The notes beneath the pieces were generated by a model. That model saw only the letters and a program-made list of their open reading frames with translations, made no database searches and was not told the DNA's origin. From NCBI GenBank assembly GCA_947632425.1, contig CANRPG010000066.1, forward strand, positions 1 through 9,221: DNA of 9,221 bases, read 5' to 3'. Every line of letters begins with the position of its first letter. Positions within the stretch are counted from its first letter, which is position 1. Made by a program: the position numbers and the translations under genes. Below are positions 1-7,620 of this stretch, piece after piece. Source of the DNA: an uncultured Clostridia bacterium (GTDB lineage Bacteria > Bacillota > Clostridia > Oscillospirales > Ruminococcaceae).

Positions 1-581
1 ATGTCGCAGGGCGGCAAAGATGCGAAGGAGGCTAGAGAGAAGCTGAGAAGCTGATAAGTCACAATCTGCGTTTGGTGGCGCACATTATAAAGAAATACTA
101 CGCGGCGGCATCGGACGTTGACGACCTTATCTCGATAGGCACTATAGGGCTTATAAAGGCGGTCGGTACGTTTGACTACACCAAAGGCACGCGGTTCGCG
201 ACATACGGCAGCAGGTGCGTTGAAAATGAGATACTTATGCATTTTCGCTCGCTGAGAAAGACCTCTTCGGAGGTATATTTCGGCGAGGCGCTTGACACCG
301 ACAAGGACGGCAACACGCTCTCGCTGGCTGACATACTTGCGGACAGTTCCGATATTGCTGAGGAGGTGGACGTAAAGATAAACTCGGAGCGGCTGTACGG
401 TTACATAAACGACCTTCTGGACGATCGCGAGAAGGAGATAATCATTCTTCGGTACGGCTTGGGCGGCGGCGCGGCTCTCACGCAGAGAGAGGTGGCGAAA
501 AAGCTGGGGATATCGCGGTCGTATGTATCGCGGATAGAAAAGCGCGCTATTGAAAAACTTCGCGAGCCGTATGGGGAATAG
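1..581 (+). CDS. sigK: RNA polymerase sporulation sigma factor SigK-like, 5'-partial and frameshifted (possible pseudogene)
   Basis: Late mother-cell sporulation sigma factor of the sigma-70 family, which directs RNA polymerase to spore coat and cortex genes. Region 2 is clear: NLRLVAHIIKKYY, then DLISIGTIGLIKAV and RFATYGSRCVENEILMHFRS (about 66-260). Region 4 carries DDREKEIIILRYGLG and the helix-turn-helix TQREVAKKLGISRSYVSRIE (about 420-545). These phrases are characteristic of SigK. The gene's N-terminus lies left of the window. The first 45 bases read MSQGGKDAKEAREKL in frame 1, which fits the family, but this frame stops at TGA 52-54. The rest of the protein is in frame 3, which opens after TAG 33-35. 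A perfect 8-bp duplication at 37-52 explains the shift: deleting one copy restores EKLISHNLRLVAH. No credible start with a ribosome site exists for the downstream frame alone (TTG 72 and GTG 75 lack one). The gene may be inactive in this strain, or the duplication may be an assembly error. No skin-type insertion is present in the visible part. Confidence 0.87.
37..52 (+). repeat. 8-bp perfect tandem duplication disrupting sigK
   Basis: GAGAAGCT occurs twice head to tail (37-44 and 45-52). The 8-bp unit shifts the reading frame. With one copy removed, the frame 1 N-terminal segment joins the downstream SigK frame seamlessly. Confidence 0.9.
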
Positions 582-624
582 CTGTGTCTTAAATATGAAC
601 AAAAAACAAGTGCAAAAGTTGTTC

Positions 625-641
625 AAATTTTATTAAAATTT
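625..641. promoter_or_regulatory. AT-rich perfect dyad upstream of the adhesin promoter
   Basis: AAATTTTA and TAAAATTT flank a single T, giving an 8-bp inverted repeat that ends about 9 bases before the -35 box at 651. It could be an operator or simply an UP-element-like A/T tract that stimulates RNA polymerase. The sequence alone does not decide. Confidence 0.35.
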
Positions 642-650
642 TATAAGCTA

Positions 651-679
651 TTGACTTATCATTTTGACTATGTTATTAT
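651..679 (+). promoter_or_regulatory. Sigma-A promoter with extended -10 for the adhesin gene
   Basis: TTGACT (651-656), a 17-base spacer, then TATTAT (674-679) preceded by TGT (extended -10). Transcription should start near 686, leaving a leader of about 68 bases. A second overlapping candidate is TTGACT (664-669) with 16 bases to TATACA (686-691). Both point at the adhesin. Confidence 0.7.
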
Positions 680-735
680 TATTTATATACAGCATATTTA
701 TGTATTTTGCTAAAAATAATAAATAAATTATTAAC

Positions 736-742
736 AAAGGAG
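736..742 (+). promoter_or_regulatory. Ribosome binding site of the adhesin gene
   Basis: AAAGGAG lies 11 bases before ATG 754. Two nearer ATGs (744 and 749) are out of frame. ATG 749 opens only a two-codon frame (ATG TCA TGA) that overlaps the real start. The signal peptide fixes 754 as the working start. Confidence 0.75.
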
Positions 743-753
743 TATGATATGTC

Positions 754-3700
754 ATGAAAACAAGCGTTGCAAAAAAGCTTAGAGACAGAGTTTTAGCCGC
801 TTTTCTGGCAATAGCGGTTATGCTCTCGTATGTGCTGCCGTCGGCGATAACGGCTAGCGCGGCGGTCGATACCGGTCAGTTCGGCACGGCGAGGCAGATA
901 GAAGGCTCGGCTTATGGTGTTGGATTTGACGAAGATAATGTTAATATAACCGTAAACGGCGCAGAACTGAAAGACGGAGATACCGTTGATCTTAACTCGG
1001 AGTTTGATCTGTATCTTGCCTGGAAATTTAATGATCCGGCTCTTGAAAAGCAAATGGTCGATGAAGGTTTCCCGGTGGCTGTTCACTGCCAGATACCTTC
1101 CGATCAGATAAAGAACCTCGGATTGAACTGGCATGACGGACCAACAGTAGACGGCAAGAGCGGCATGACATATGAATATTATGTTGACGGCACAGATGTG
1201 TGGATCGTTATTTGGGATCCGGGCACTAAGGAAAAAGACTTTTCCGGCGATATGCTTATGTCGGCAAAATTGCAGGCGACCAAAGATGATGCCGATAAAG
1301 AAGGAAAACTCAGCGTTAAATTCTTCAACAAGGAGATAGAAGTAATTGTTGAAGATTTCAAGCCTGCGCTGAATGTTGAAAAATCTGCCGGTGAAATTGC
1401 TTATGATGAGAAAACGGGGAAATTCTATGTTCCGTTTACTGTTGAGGTAACATCTCCGGTAGATGCCGATAACGTTACTCTTACCGATACTTTCGGGCAT
1501 GATGATGAATGGCACTTTTATGTAGGCACAACGCTGCATGATCTTGAACTGGATGTAGAAGAGATCGAGGTAGGCGCTGACGGCAAAATAAATATTGGTG
1601 ATCTGAAAGCCAATACGAAGAAAACTCTTACATACTCTGTTGAGATAAACCCTGCATGGCAAGGCACGTATAACCAGATAACAGCTACACCGGAGAATGA
1701 TGTAAAACCAGGACAAGGTTCTGCATCAGTGGCATATAATAAACCGTCTGTAAATAAGAGCGGTCAGCTTATGGGAAACGGCAGTACCATTGAGTGGACA
1801 CTTACATTCAACGCGGCTGACCTTGAAAAACTGGATACAGACGGCGCAGGAAACTTTGTTATAAAAGATACGCCTGACGACAAACTGGAGTTTACCCCTG
1901 AACAGAAACAGGCGCTTGAAGCTCTGGGCGCAGAATTTGACGGCGATTCGATAAAGATACCGAGCAGCGCTTTTACTCCATCAAAAGACTGGTCAGGCGC
2001 AGCGGTTTATACTCTGACATATAAAACGGAAGTAAAAGAAGATTACCGCGAACCTTTGTTTGATACTACTGTATCTAATACTGTTGAAGTTACTTTTCCC
2101 GATGTACCTAAATTTAAAGACGTTACAGTTACCGGTAAAGGTGATGTTACGATAAAGGGTATTGACAAGTCGGGAGCAGACAAAGAACTTGTTTCAGAGG
2201 AAGGCGGCAGGCTTTCGTGGCAGGCAGACTTGCATTTGCCGCACTTTGAGAACATAACCGACGTGGAAATAACCGATACTACAAGCACAGGCTATAAGAA
2301 ACAGTATCACAAGATAGACAGAGATTCTGTAAAGATAACCTATACGGCAGACGGAAAGGACGTAACGGTTTCTCTGAGCGATGTCGGTACGATTATTGAA
2401 GATAAGAATAATCCTGAAGAGCACAAAAACGATATACTTAAATTTACACTGAATGCAGAATTTATTAAGATACTGAATGATAAGAATATAAGAGACCTTG
2501 TTATTACATATGATACTGTTGCGACAAATAGTTCGTGGGCAGAAACAGGCGAGACAGATAACACTCTTACTTTGGAAAACAAAATTGAGTTCACAGTAAC
2601 GAGCACTGAAGAAGGCAGCCCTGTTACAAGGTCTGACACGTATACAAAAACGCCGAGATTTGGTGGTCAAAAGTGGGTAAGTAATTATACTGCTGAGGAA
2701 ATGCAGCACATACCCGGCTATGATGAGGGAAAGTATGCTTTAAGGTGGGGCATAAAGCTGGATAACAGCCAGGATCAGAGCTTTGTTCCTGAGGTGGGCG
2801 ACGTAATAACTATAGTTGACACTCTGCCGAAAGGCTATGACATAACCCCTGACAGTTGGGTGCTGTGTGTTGAAGGCGCAAATGGAAAAGACTGGTATAA
2901 CGCTGCTGATAAGAAGATAACAATAGAGACAACAGACATCTCGGACGACCAAAAAGAAGCGACAATAAGTATAACAATAGATGAAGAAGTTTTAAATAAT
3001 TTAGAGAAACGGATTTCCGAATGGTATAAAGTATGGACGATCACTTTCTACTACGAGACCGGCATGACTGATGAAGCAGTCGCCAAACTGACCGAAAGAC
3101 CTTCGGGACAGATAACTAACAAAGCCGATGTATTATATGACGGTGAACCTGCTGTAAGTGATCTGACGGCGGATACATGGCTGACACTCGGAAATGACAG
3201 AGTTCTTGACAAGTACACGCTTATGGAGAACCTTTCAAAGGCTAAGGAAGATAATAATAATAAACTTCCCGATGAAATTGTCAGGTCAGACACAAACGGT
3301 GATTACATTCTCTACAAGCTGGATATAAACAAGGACGGAGAGTATCTCGGCGGTCTGGAAAACGGAAAAGCGAAAATACCTACACTTACAGCTGTAGATA
3401 CGCTTGGCTCAGCGCTTACGTTCGGCGGAATAGTAAGCGGTGTTGATAAAGACAGACTGGTGGTAACAAGCGATGAAAACGGTCAGAAGCTTACATTCAC
3501 GCTTGACAACGGAGTGCCGTATCACATTGTTTATAAGGTATATATAAATCGTATTCCTCCGAGCGGATCGGTCGATCTTTCAAAAGTCGATGATATGTTC
3601 AACAATAAGGTCGAGCTTACAGGCGCTGATGAAATATCATATTCAAAACAGTCTATGCTTTCTTCTAATGTATATCACGCAAGCGCAAGTATCACAGGTT

Positions 3701-6447
3701 CAACCAGTAATACTTACCTGGAGATAAAAGGCACTAAGCTGTGGAAGAATGACGACTCGACAAAAAGACCTACGTCTATAGAGATAGAGGTCGTTCAGAA
3801 GAACAAGGCAACGGGCGAAGAAATAAAGACTATCACTTATACCGTGGATTCTGAAAAGAGCTCATCTTCAGAGAATTTTGAATACACTGCCGAAGGCGAC
3901 AGCTGGACATTCACAATTAAGAATCTTGTTGCAAAAGCATACAATGGCGTTGAATACAGCTATGATATTACAGAGGTAGAGGCGGAAGGCTACGCGGTAA
4001 CTTATACGGGCGGCAACACTGACATCTCCGCAAATGCAGACATTACTATAACTAATGATGCAAGCGAAGAGGTCAAGCCTGAGACTGTTGATATATCAAT
4101 AAATAAGGTATGGGTCGGCGGCGAAGGCGGAAATACATCTGTAACGGTAACGCTTAGCGGAACTGACGGTTACAGCAAAGATTATGAAATAAAAGCTGCT
4201 GACGGCTGGAAGCTTACGGTAAATGATCTGCCGAAGTATGACAGCGAAGGCAACGAGATAACCTACTCTGTTACCGAGAAGAACGTTGAACACTACACTT
4301 CGGCGGTAACGAAGAACAGCAAGTACAGCTTCACGGTTACCAACACTGTTGAGAAAACCAACGTATCTATAACAAAGGTATGGAATGGCGGCGAAGGCGG
4401 AAATACATCTGTAATGGTAACGCTTAGCGGAACTGACGGCTACAGCAAAGATTATGAAATAAAAGCTGCTGACGGCTGGAAGCTTATAGTAAATGATCTG
4501 CCGAAGTATGACAGCGAAGGCAACGAGATAACCTACTCTGTTACCGAGAAGAATGTTGACCACTACACTTCAAGGATAACAAAGAATGGTAACAGCTTCT
4601 CGGTTATCAACACTGTTGAGAAAATCAGCATATCTATAACAAAGGTATGGAACGGCGGCACGGATAGACCTGACGTAACTGTAACGCTTAATGGCACTGA
4701 CGGTTACAGCAAGGATTTCATACTAAATGCTGCTAACGACTGGACTGTTACAGAAAAAGATCTGCCAAAGTACGATGAGAAAGGCAACGAGATAAAATAC
4801 ACCGTTACCGAGGCGGCGGTTACCGGCTACACTTCTGAAGTGACGAATGTTGGCTATGACTTCACTGTTACCAACACTTATAAGACAACGCCGCAGCAGC
4901 CCGAAGAACCCAAGCCGACAAAGGTGCAGATATCCAAGCAGGATATTACAACGGGCAAGGAACTGCCGGGCGCACATCTGAAAGTTGTAGACAAAGACGG
5001 CAATACAATTAAAGAATGGACGTCTACAGAGAAACCGGCATACTTTGAGAATGTATTCAAAGCCGGAGAGACCTACACGCTTATAGAAGAAACTGCTCCT
5101 GACGGTTACGTTAAAGCAGAAGCGGTTGAGTTTACTGTAAATGCGGACGGCACGGTTACACAAGTTGTCATGAAGGACGACACCACGAAGGTGAGCATAT
5201 CCAAGAAGGACATCACCGGTGACGGAGAACTTGCAGGCGCGAAACTTCAGGTGAAAGACAGCACCGGCAAGGTAATAGATGAGTGGACTTCGGGTACTAA
5301 GCCGCACGAGATAAACGGCGTACTCAAAGCAGGCGAGAAATACACACTGCACGAAGAAGCTGCTCCGAACGGTTATGCATATGCAAGCGACATAGAGTTT
5401 ACAGTAAACAAAGATGGCACTGTTAAAACGGTTGTAATGAAGGACGACACCACGAAGGTGAGCATATCCAAGAAGGATATCACGGGCGGAAAAGAACTGC
5501 CGGGCGCGCATCTGAAAGTGGTTGACGAAAACGGAAACACTGTTGCAGAGTTTGATTCTACCGACAAGCCTACATACTTTGAAGCGAAGTTCAAGGCAGG
5601 AGAGACCTACACGCTTATAGAAGAAACTGCTCCTGACGGTTACGTTAAAGCAGAGGCGGTTGAGTTTACTGTAAGCGAAGATGGCAGCATAGATGTTGTT
5701 GAAATGGTAGACGATACGACTAAAGTACAGATCTCGAAGCAGGATCTTACAACAGGCAAAGAGCTTGCAGGGGCTAAGCTGAAAGTCGTTGACAAGGACG
5801 GTAACGTTATAAAAGAATGGACGTCTACAGACAAGCCGGCATACTTTGAGAATGTATTCAAAGCCGGAGAGACCTACACGCTTATTGAAGAGACTGCGCC
5901 TGACGGTTACGTTAAAGCAGAAGCGGTTGAGTTCACTGTAAATGCGGACGGCACTGTTACACAAGTTGTCATGAAGGACGATACCACGAAGGTGAGCATA
6001 TCCAAGAAGGACATCACCGGCGACGGAGAGCTTGCAGGTGCGAAACTTCAGGTGCTCGACAAGGACGGCAAAGTAATAGACAGTTGGGTATCCGGCGACA
6101 AGCCGCACGAGATAAACGGCGTTCTGGTTGCAGGCGAGAAGTACACGCTGCACGAAGAAGTTGCTCCTGACGGATACAAAGTTGCAAACGACATAGAGTT
6201 TGTTGTAAACGCTGACGGCACAGTTACCAAGGTGACGATGATAGACGAGGCGAAGAACGGCACAGACCTTGACGGCGACTCAAACGACAAGGACAGCGGA
6301 GTTGCACAGGGCGGCGGCTCTAACGACAAGGACACCGACAATGATGAAAGCCCTAAGACGGGCGACAGCGGCAATTTTACGCTTATTATGCTGGCGCTGG
6401 CGCTGGGCGTTATGGCTGTGACAGGCAAAAAGCGCAGAAACAATTGA
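754..6447 (+). CDS. Large LPXTG-like cell-wall-anchored adhesin with Cna_B and SpaA-type repeat domains
   Basis: Secreted surface protein of 1,897 residues, probably a stalk-like adhesin or pilin-type protein that binds host or fibre ligands. Signal peptide: residues 1-36/37 (KKLRDR, a hydrophobic stretch, then ITASA|A). Residues about 40-985 hold roughly six adhesin blocks, several opening with strands such as STIEWTLTF, RLSWQADL and YALRWGIKL and containing phrases such as VTLTDTF and IVDTLPKGY. Cna_B-type domains follow at about 988-1105, 1114-1203, 1204-1292 and 1293-1377, with KVW, YSVTEK and FTVTNT marking the usual Lys, Glu and Asn of intramolecular isopeptide bonds. A proline linker (about 1378-1388) leads to five 89-residue SpaA-type repeats (1389-1833) with ISKxD and a Glu in LIEETAPDGY or LHEEAAPNGY. 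An acidic Gly/Asp spacer precedes SPKTG (1866-1870), a hydrophobic segment and KKRRNN. The sorting motif has Ser instead of Leu. No sortase is in the window. The gene is monocistronic, and the ligand is unknown. Confidence 0.95.
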   Translation: MKTSVAKKLRDRVLAAFLAIAVMLSYVLPSAITASAAVDTGQFGTARQIEGSAYGVGFDEDNVNITVNGAELKDGDTVDLNSEFDLYLAWKFNDPALEKQMVDEGFPVAVHCQIPSDQIKNLGLNWHDGPTVDGKSGMTYEYYVDGTDVWIVIWDPGTKEKDFSGDMLMSAKLQATKDDADKEGKLSVKFFNKEIEVIVEDFKPALNVEKSAGEIAYDEKTGKFYVPFTVEVTSPVDADNVTLTDTFGHDDEWHFYVGTTLHDLELDVEEIEVGADGKINIGDLKANTKKTLTYSVEINPAWQGTYNQITATPENDVKPGQGSASVAYNKPSVNKSGQLMGNGSTIEWTLTFNAADLEKLDTDGAGNFVIKDTPDDKLEFTPEQKQALEALGAEFDGDSIKIPSSAFTPSKDWSGAAVYTLTYKTEVKEDYREPLFDTTVSNTVEVTFPDVPKFKDVTVTGKGDVTIKGIDKSGADKELVSEEGGRLSWQADLHLPHFENITDVEITDTTSTGYKKQYHKIDRDSVKITYTADGKDVTVSLSDVGTIIEDKNNPEEHKNDILKFTLNAEFIKILNDKNIRDLVITYDTVATNSSWAETGETDNTLTLENKIEFTVTSTEEGSPVTRSDTYTKTPRFGGQKWVSNYTAEEMQHIPGYDEGKYALRWGIKLDNSQDQSFVPEVGDVITIVDTLPKGYDITPDSWVLCVEGANGKDWYNAADKKITIETTDISDDQKEATISITIDEEVLNNLEKRISEWYKVWTITFYYETGMTDEAVAKLTERPSGQITNKADVLYDGEPAVSDLTADTWLTLGNDRVLDKYTLMENLSKAKEDNNNKLPDEIVRSDTNGDYILYKLDINKDGEYLGGLENGKAKIPTLTAVDTLGSALTFGGIVSGVDKDRLVVTSDENGQKLTFTLDNGVPYHIVYKVYINRIPPSGSVDLSKVDDMFNNKVELTGADEISYSKQSMLSSNVYHASASITGSTSNTYLEIKGTKLWKNDDSTKRPTSIEIEVVQKNKATGEEIKTITYTVDSEKSSSSENFEYTAEGDSWTFTIKNLVAKAYNGVEYSYDITEVEAEGYAVTYTGGNTDISANADITITNDASEEVKPETVDISINKVWVGGEGGNTSVTVTLSGTDGYSKDYEIKAADGWKLTVNDLPKYDSEGNEITYSVTEKNVEHYTSAVTKNSKYSFTVTNTVEKTNVSITKVWNGGEGGNTSVMVTLSGTDGYSKDYEIKAADGWKLIVNDLPKYDSEGNEITYSVTEKNVDHYTSRITKNGNSFSVINTVEKISISITKVWNGGTDRPDVTVTLNGTDGYSKDFILNAANDWTVTEKDLPKYDEKGNEIKYTVTEAAVTGYTSEVTNVGYDFTVTNTYKTTPQQPEEPKPTKVQISKQDITTGKELPGAHLKVVDKDGNTIKEWTSTEKPAYFENVFKAGETYTLIEETAPDGYVKAEAVEFTVNADGTVTQVVMKDDTTKVSISKKDITGDGELAGAKLQVKDSTGKVIDEWTSGTKPHEINGVLKAGEKYTLHEEAAPNGYAYASDIEFTVNKDGTVKTVVMKDDTTKVSISKKDITGGKELPGAHLKVVDENGNTVAEFDSTDKPTYFEAKFKAGETYTLIEETAPDGYVKAEAVEFTVSEDGSIDVVEMVDDTTKVQISKQDLTTGKELAGAKLKVVDKDGNVIKEWTSTDKPAYFENVFKAGETYTLIEETAPDGYVKAEAVEFTVNADGTVTQVVMKDDTTKVSISKKDITGDGELAGAKLQVLDKDGKVIDSWVSGDKPHEINGVLVAGEKYTLHEEVAPDGYKVANDIEFVVNADGTVTKVTMIDEAKNGTDLDGDSNDKDSGVAQGGGSNDKDTDNDESPKTGDSGNFTLIMLALALGVMAVTGKKRRNN
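4093..4629 (+). repeat. Near-identical tandem pair of Cna_B-type domain repeats
   Basis: Unit 1 (4093-4362, 90 codons) and unit 2 (4363-4629, 89 codons) are almost identical in DNA for about 170 bases (from near 4121 and 4391), then diverge. Unit 3 (4630 to about 4884) is a more distant relative. This pattern points to recent duplication or gene conversion. Confidence 0.9.
4918..6252 (+). repeat. Five tandem 267-bp (89-codon) SpaA-type repeats in an A-B-A-A-B order
   Basis: Units: 4918-5184 (A1), 5185-5451 (B1), 5452-5718 (A2), 5719-5985 (A3), 5986-6252 (B2). All are exactly 267 bp. A units contain KPAYFE or KPTYFE and LIEETAPDGYVKAEAVEF. B units contain KPHEINGVL and LHEE. A1-B1 and A3-B2 form a higher-order two-unit repeat, 801 bp apart. 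Confidence 0.95.
6349..6363 (+). other. Sortase sorting motif SPKTG
   Basis: Codons for S-P-K-T-G, followed by D, a hydrophobic membrane stretch and a basic tail. This is the standard cell wall sorting signal with the first Leu replaced by Ser. Sortase would cleave between Thr and Gly. Confidence 0.85.
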
Positions 6448-6464
6448 TAAAAACGCTTGAAACA

Positions 6465-6498
6465 AAAAATCGGGCTGGCGAAAGTCAGTCCGATTTTT
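6465..6498. terminator. Bidirectional intrinsic terminator between adhesin and glycosylase genes
   Basis: AAAAATCGG (6465-6473) pairs with CCGATTTTT (6490-6498), and the stem continues inward through GCTGGC and GTCAGT (with two G-U pairs) to a GAAA tetraloop at 6480-6483. A-run and T-run flanks let it work on both strands. It overlaps the stop codon of the convergent gene by two bases. Confidence 0.85.
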
Positions 6499-7000
6499 AT
6501 ATGTATTTCAGTATAACGCGCCACTCGTCAATGAGCTTTTGCAGGCTGCACGCGGCGTTTGCAGGGCTGGTGGAGGGCAGCGTTATTATCTCCATACCGA
6601 TGTGATTTTTCTGATATTTTTCGTAGACGGCGGCTGCCTTTTTTCCGTTGGCGAACACAGCCTTTATGTTGCAGCCGAGCACTTCTCCCAAGGCGGTCGG
6701 CACAACGTTTTTTATCTCGCTGTCGGCGCTGCCGCGTATGTCGCAGCTTTGTATTACGTCCCAGAGGGCTATATGGCGGCGCAGGAGCATTTCTTTCTTG
6801 CTTTCAATGTCGATGCTGTCGGGAAGGGGTTCGCGCAAAAGTGTGCACAGCACCTGCCAGAAGCGGTTGCGCGGGTTGCCGTAGTAAAAGCCCATCTGCC
6901 GCGACATCTGCGAGGGCATACTGCCCAGAATGAGTATGCGGCTGGCGCGGTCAAAAACCGGCTCAAAGCCGTGGGTAACGTGCTGTATCTCGCTTTTCAT
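6497..7000 (-). CDS. Uracil/hypoxanthine-DNA glycosylase-like protein (UDG superfamily, family 6 type)
   Basis: Base-excision repair glycosylase, 167 residues, expected to remove deaminated bases (hypoxanthine and possibly uracil) from DNA in the cytoplasm. Visible motifs: FEPVFDRASRILILGSMPS (about residues 12-30), then GFYYGNPRNRFW (37-48) with the Asn pair typical of the family's catalytic region, LWDVI in the middle, and LPSTSPAN near the C-terminus, matching the closing motif of UDG folds. Length is normal for the family. Start choice: ATG at 7000 gives MKSEIQHV and has GGTGAT just upstream. ATG 7006, in frame, is the alternative, but the predicted transcript start (about 7010) would leave it almost without a leader. 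The open frame continues further upstream, but that would run through the promoter. Single gene, convergent with the adhesin. The exact substrate is inferred from family resemblance. Confidence 0.85.
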   Translation of the reverse strand: MKSEIQHVTHGFEPVFDRASRILILGSMPSQMSRQMGFYYGNPRNRFWQVLCTLLREPLPDSIDIESKKEMLLRRHIALWDVIQSCDIRGSADSEIKNVVPTALGEVLGCNIKAVFANGKKAAAVYEKYQKNHIGMEIITLPSTSPANAACSLQKLIDEWRVILKYI

Positions 7001-7016
7001 TATCATCACCGATATT

Positions 7017-7045
7017 ATTTTACCACGCCGAGAACAAATTTTCAA
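7017..7045 (-). promoter_or_regulatory. Promoter of the DNA glycosylase gene
   Basis: On the - strand, TTGAAA (7045-7040), 17 bases, then TAAAAT (7022-7017) preceded by TGG (extended -10). The predicted start near 7010 leaves a leader of only about 10 bases containing GGTGAT. Confidence 0.65.
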
Positions 7046-7049
7046 GATG

Positions 7050-7065
7050 TGCAAAAAATTTTGCA
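7050..7065. promoter_or_regulatory. 7-bp dyad between divergent promoters
   Basis: TGCAAAA, AA, TTTTGCA: a perfect inverted repeat centred between the -35 boxes of the glycosylase promoter (7040-7045) and the tRNA promoter (7073-7078). It could be an operator or a shared UP element. No protein can be named. Confidence 0.3.
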
Positions 7066-7072
7066 AAAGGTC

Positions 7073-7101
7073 TTGACAAGCAGGAAAAATTGTGGTACAA
7101 T
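7073..7101 (+). promoter_or_regulatory. Strong sigma-A promoter for tRNA-Leu
   Basis: TTGACA (7073-7078), exactly 17 bases, TACAAT (7096-7101), with TGG immediately before it (extended -10). Start near 7108. The pre-tRNA leader of about 31 bases can fold GTCGCC (7108-7113) with GGCGGC (7120-7125). Confidence 0.8.
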
Positions 7102-7138
7102 AAATAAGTCGCCAAAACAGGCGGCATGAATATTGTTT

Positions 7139-7222
7139 GCGGCAGTGCTGGAATTGGCAGACAGGCACGTTTGAGGGGCGTGTGTCATTGACGTACGGGT
7201 TCAAGTCCCGTTTGCCGCACCA
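7139..7222 (+). tRNA. tRNA-Leu (anticodon GAG)
   Basis: 84-nt class II tRNA with encoded CCA. The acceptor stem pairs GCGGCAG (7139-7145) with TTGCCGC (7212-7218), followed by discriminator A and CCA. The anticodon stem is CACGT/GCGTG (7166-7170 and 7178-7182) with loop TTGAGGG, so the anticodon GAG is at 7173-7175 and reads CUC and CUU. The long variable arm (GTC-ATT-GAC) and the T arm ACGGG-TTCAAGT-CCCGT are both present. It stands alone with its own promoter and terminator. Confidence 0.96.
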
Positions 7223-7256
7223 AAAAATTCCTTAACGTAAGTTAAGGAATTTTTTG
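7222..7256 (+). terminator. Intrinsic terminator of tRNA-Leu
   Basis: Perfect 15-bp stem: 7222-7236 (core TTCCTTAAC) with 7241-7255 (GTTAAGGAA plus six T), closed by a GTAA tetraloop. The first stem base is the final A of the tRNA CCA end, so tRNA and terminator are fused. Confidence 0.9.
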
Positions 7257-7259
7257 TAC

Positions 7260-7305
7260 TATTCACTATTCACCACACATTGACCTCCTGCAAGCAGTCG
7301 GTCAA
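7260..7305. repeat. Diverged dispersed repeat, copy 1
   Basis: 7260-7285 matches 7571-7596 at 23 of 26 positions (all three differences are transitions); it begins TATTCACTATTCACC. It runs into a hairpin: TTGACC (7280-7285), TC, CTGC, AA, GCAG, TC, GGTCAA (7300-7305), with a symmetric internal loop. Similarity to copy 2 continues weakly across the hairpin. Confidence 0.6.
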
Positions 7306-7310
7306 GTGCA

Positions 7311-7335
7311 GAAGAACCCTCTTAGAGGCTTCTTC
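7311..7335. other. Second hairpin of the repeat region
   Basis: GAAGAA (7311-7316), C, CCTC, TTA, GAGG, C, TTCTTC (7330-7335): 10 paired bases with one C-C mismatch. It has no U-run, so it is not a normal terminator. Confidence 0.5.
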
Positions 7336-7570
7336 CCATTCATTATTCACTAATTTCTATTTACTGCTTTTGCCAGATAACGCATCAGAATTATGATGCT
7401 ATAGTTTCAAAAAATTTCCAAAAGCCTCTATAAATCTAGGCTTTCTGAATTCATCTTTTTCGTTAAATAGCTACAGCAGCACAGCGCTGCACCTATTTTC
7501 GGGGTACAGAGCGATGCGTCCCGTTTTTGTTCCCGTGAAAATGATTTTGTGAGTTATGAATCTTTTATGT

Positions 7571-7620
7571 TATTCGCTGTTCACCACACACTGACCGATC
7601 CTTATGGCAGTCCGGCGTCA
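7571..7620. repeat. Diverged dispersed repeat, copy 2
   Basis: It begins TATTCGCTGTTCACC and matches copy 1 at 23 of 26 positions over 7571-7596. The following GGCAGTCCGGCGTCAA resembles the GCAGTCGGTCAA of copy 1. Same orientation, 311 bp apart. Confidence 0.6.

Noticed and set aside
25..54. Programmed -1 frameshifting to rescue sigK, using AAGGAGG at 25-31 as a stimulator
   Set aside because: The overlap of the two frames (36-51) contains no recognisable slippery heptamer, and the exact 8-bp duplication explains the frame change more simply.
597..633. Terminator after sigK (GAACAA 597-602 with TTGTTC 619-624)
   Set aside because: The 6-bp stem is A/T-rich with a 16-base loop and no proper U-run. 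Too weak to annotate.
793..1716. 307-codon - strand open frame inside the adhesin gene
   Set aside because: Shadow of the adhesin reading frame, rich in Cys, Tyr, Arg and Phe with no coherent domain or ribosome site.
4723..6153. Long open frame on the - strand across the adhesin repeats
   Set aside because: It repeats with the 267-bp period and is an artefact of codon bias in tandem repeats. It has no ribosome site and no recognisable domain.
4093..6252. CRISPR array or simple satellite suggested by the regular repeats
   Set aside because: The repeats are coding, in frame, 89-90 codons long and belong to known adhesin domain types.
6539..7129. + strand open frames opposite the glycosylase gene
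   Set aside because: The - strand frame carries the clear glycosylase motifs. The + frames are its complement shadow and extend into the tRNA promoter.
7139..7260. Integration site (attB/attL) at the tRNA-Leu 3' end
   Set aside because: No second copy of the tRNA 3' end, integrase or phage gene is visible in the window.
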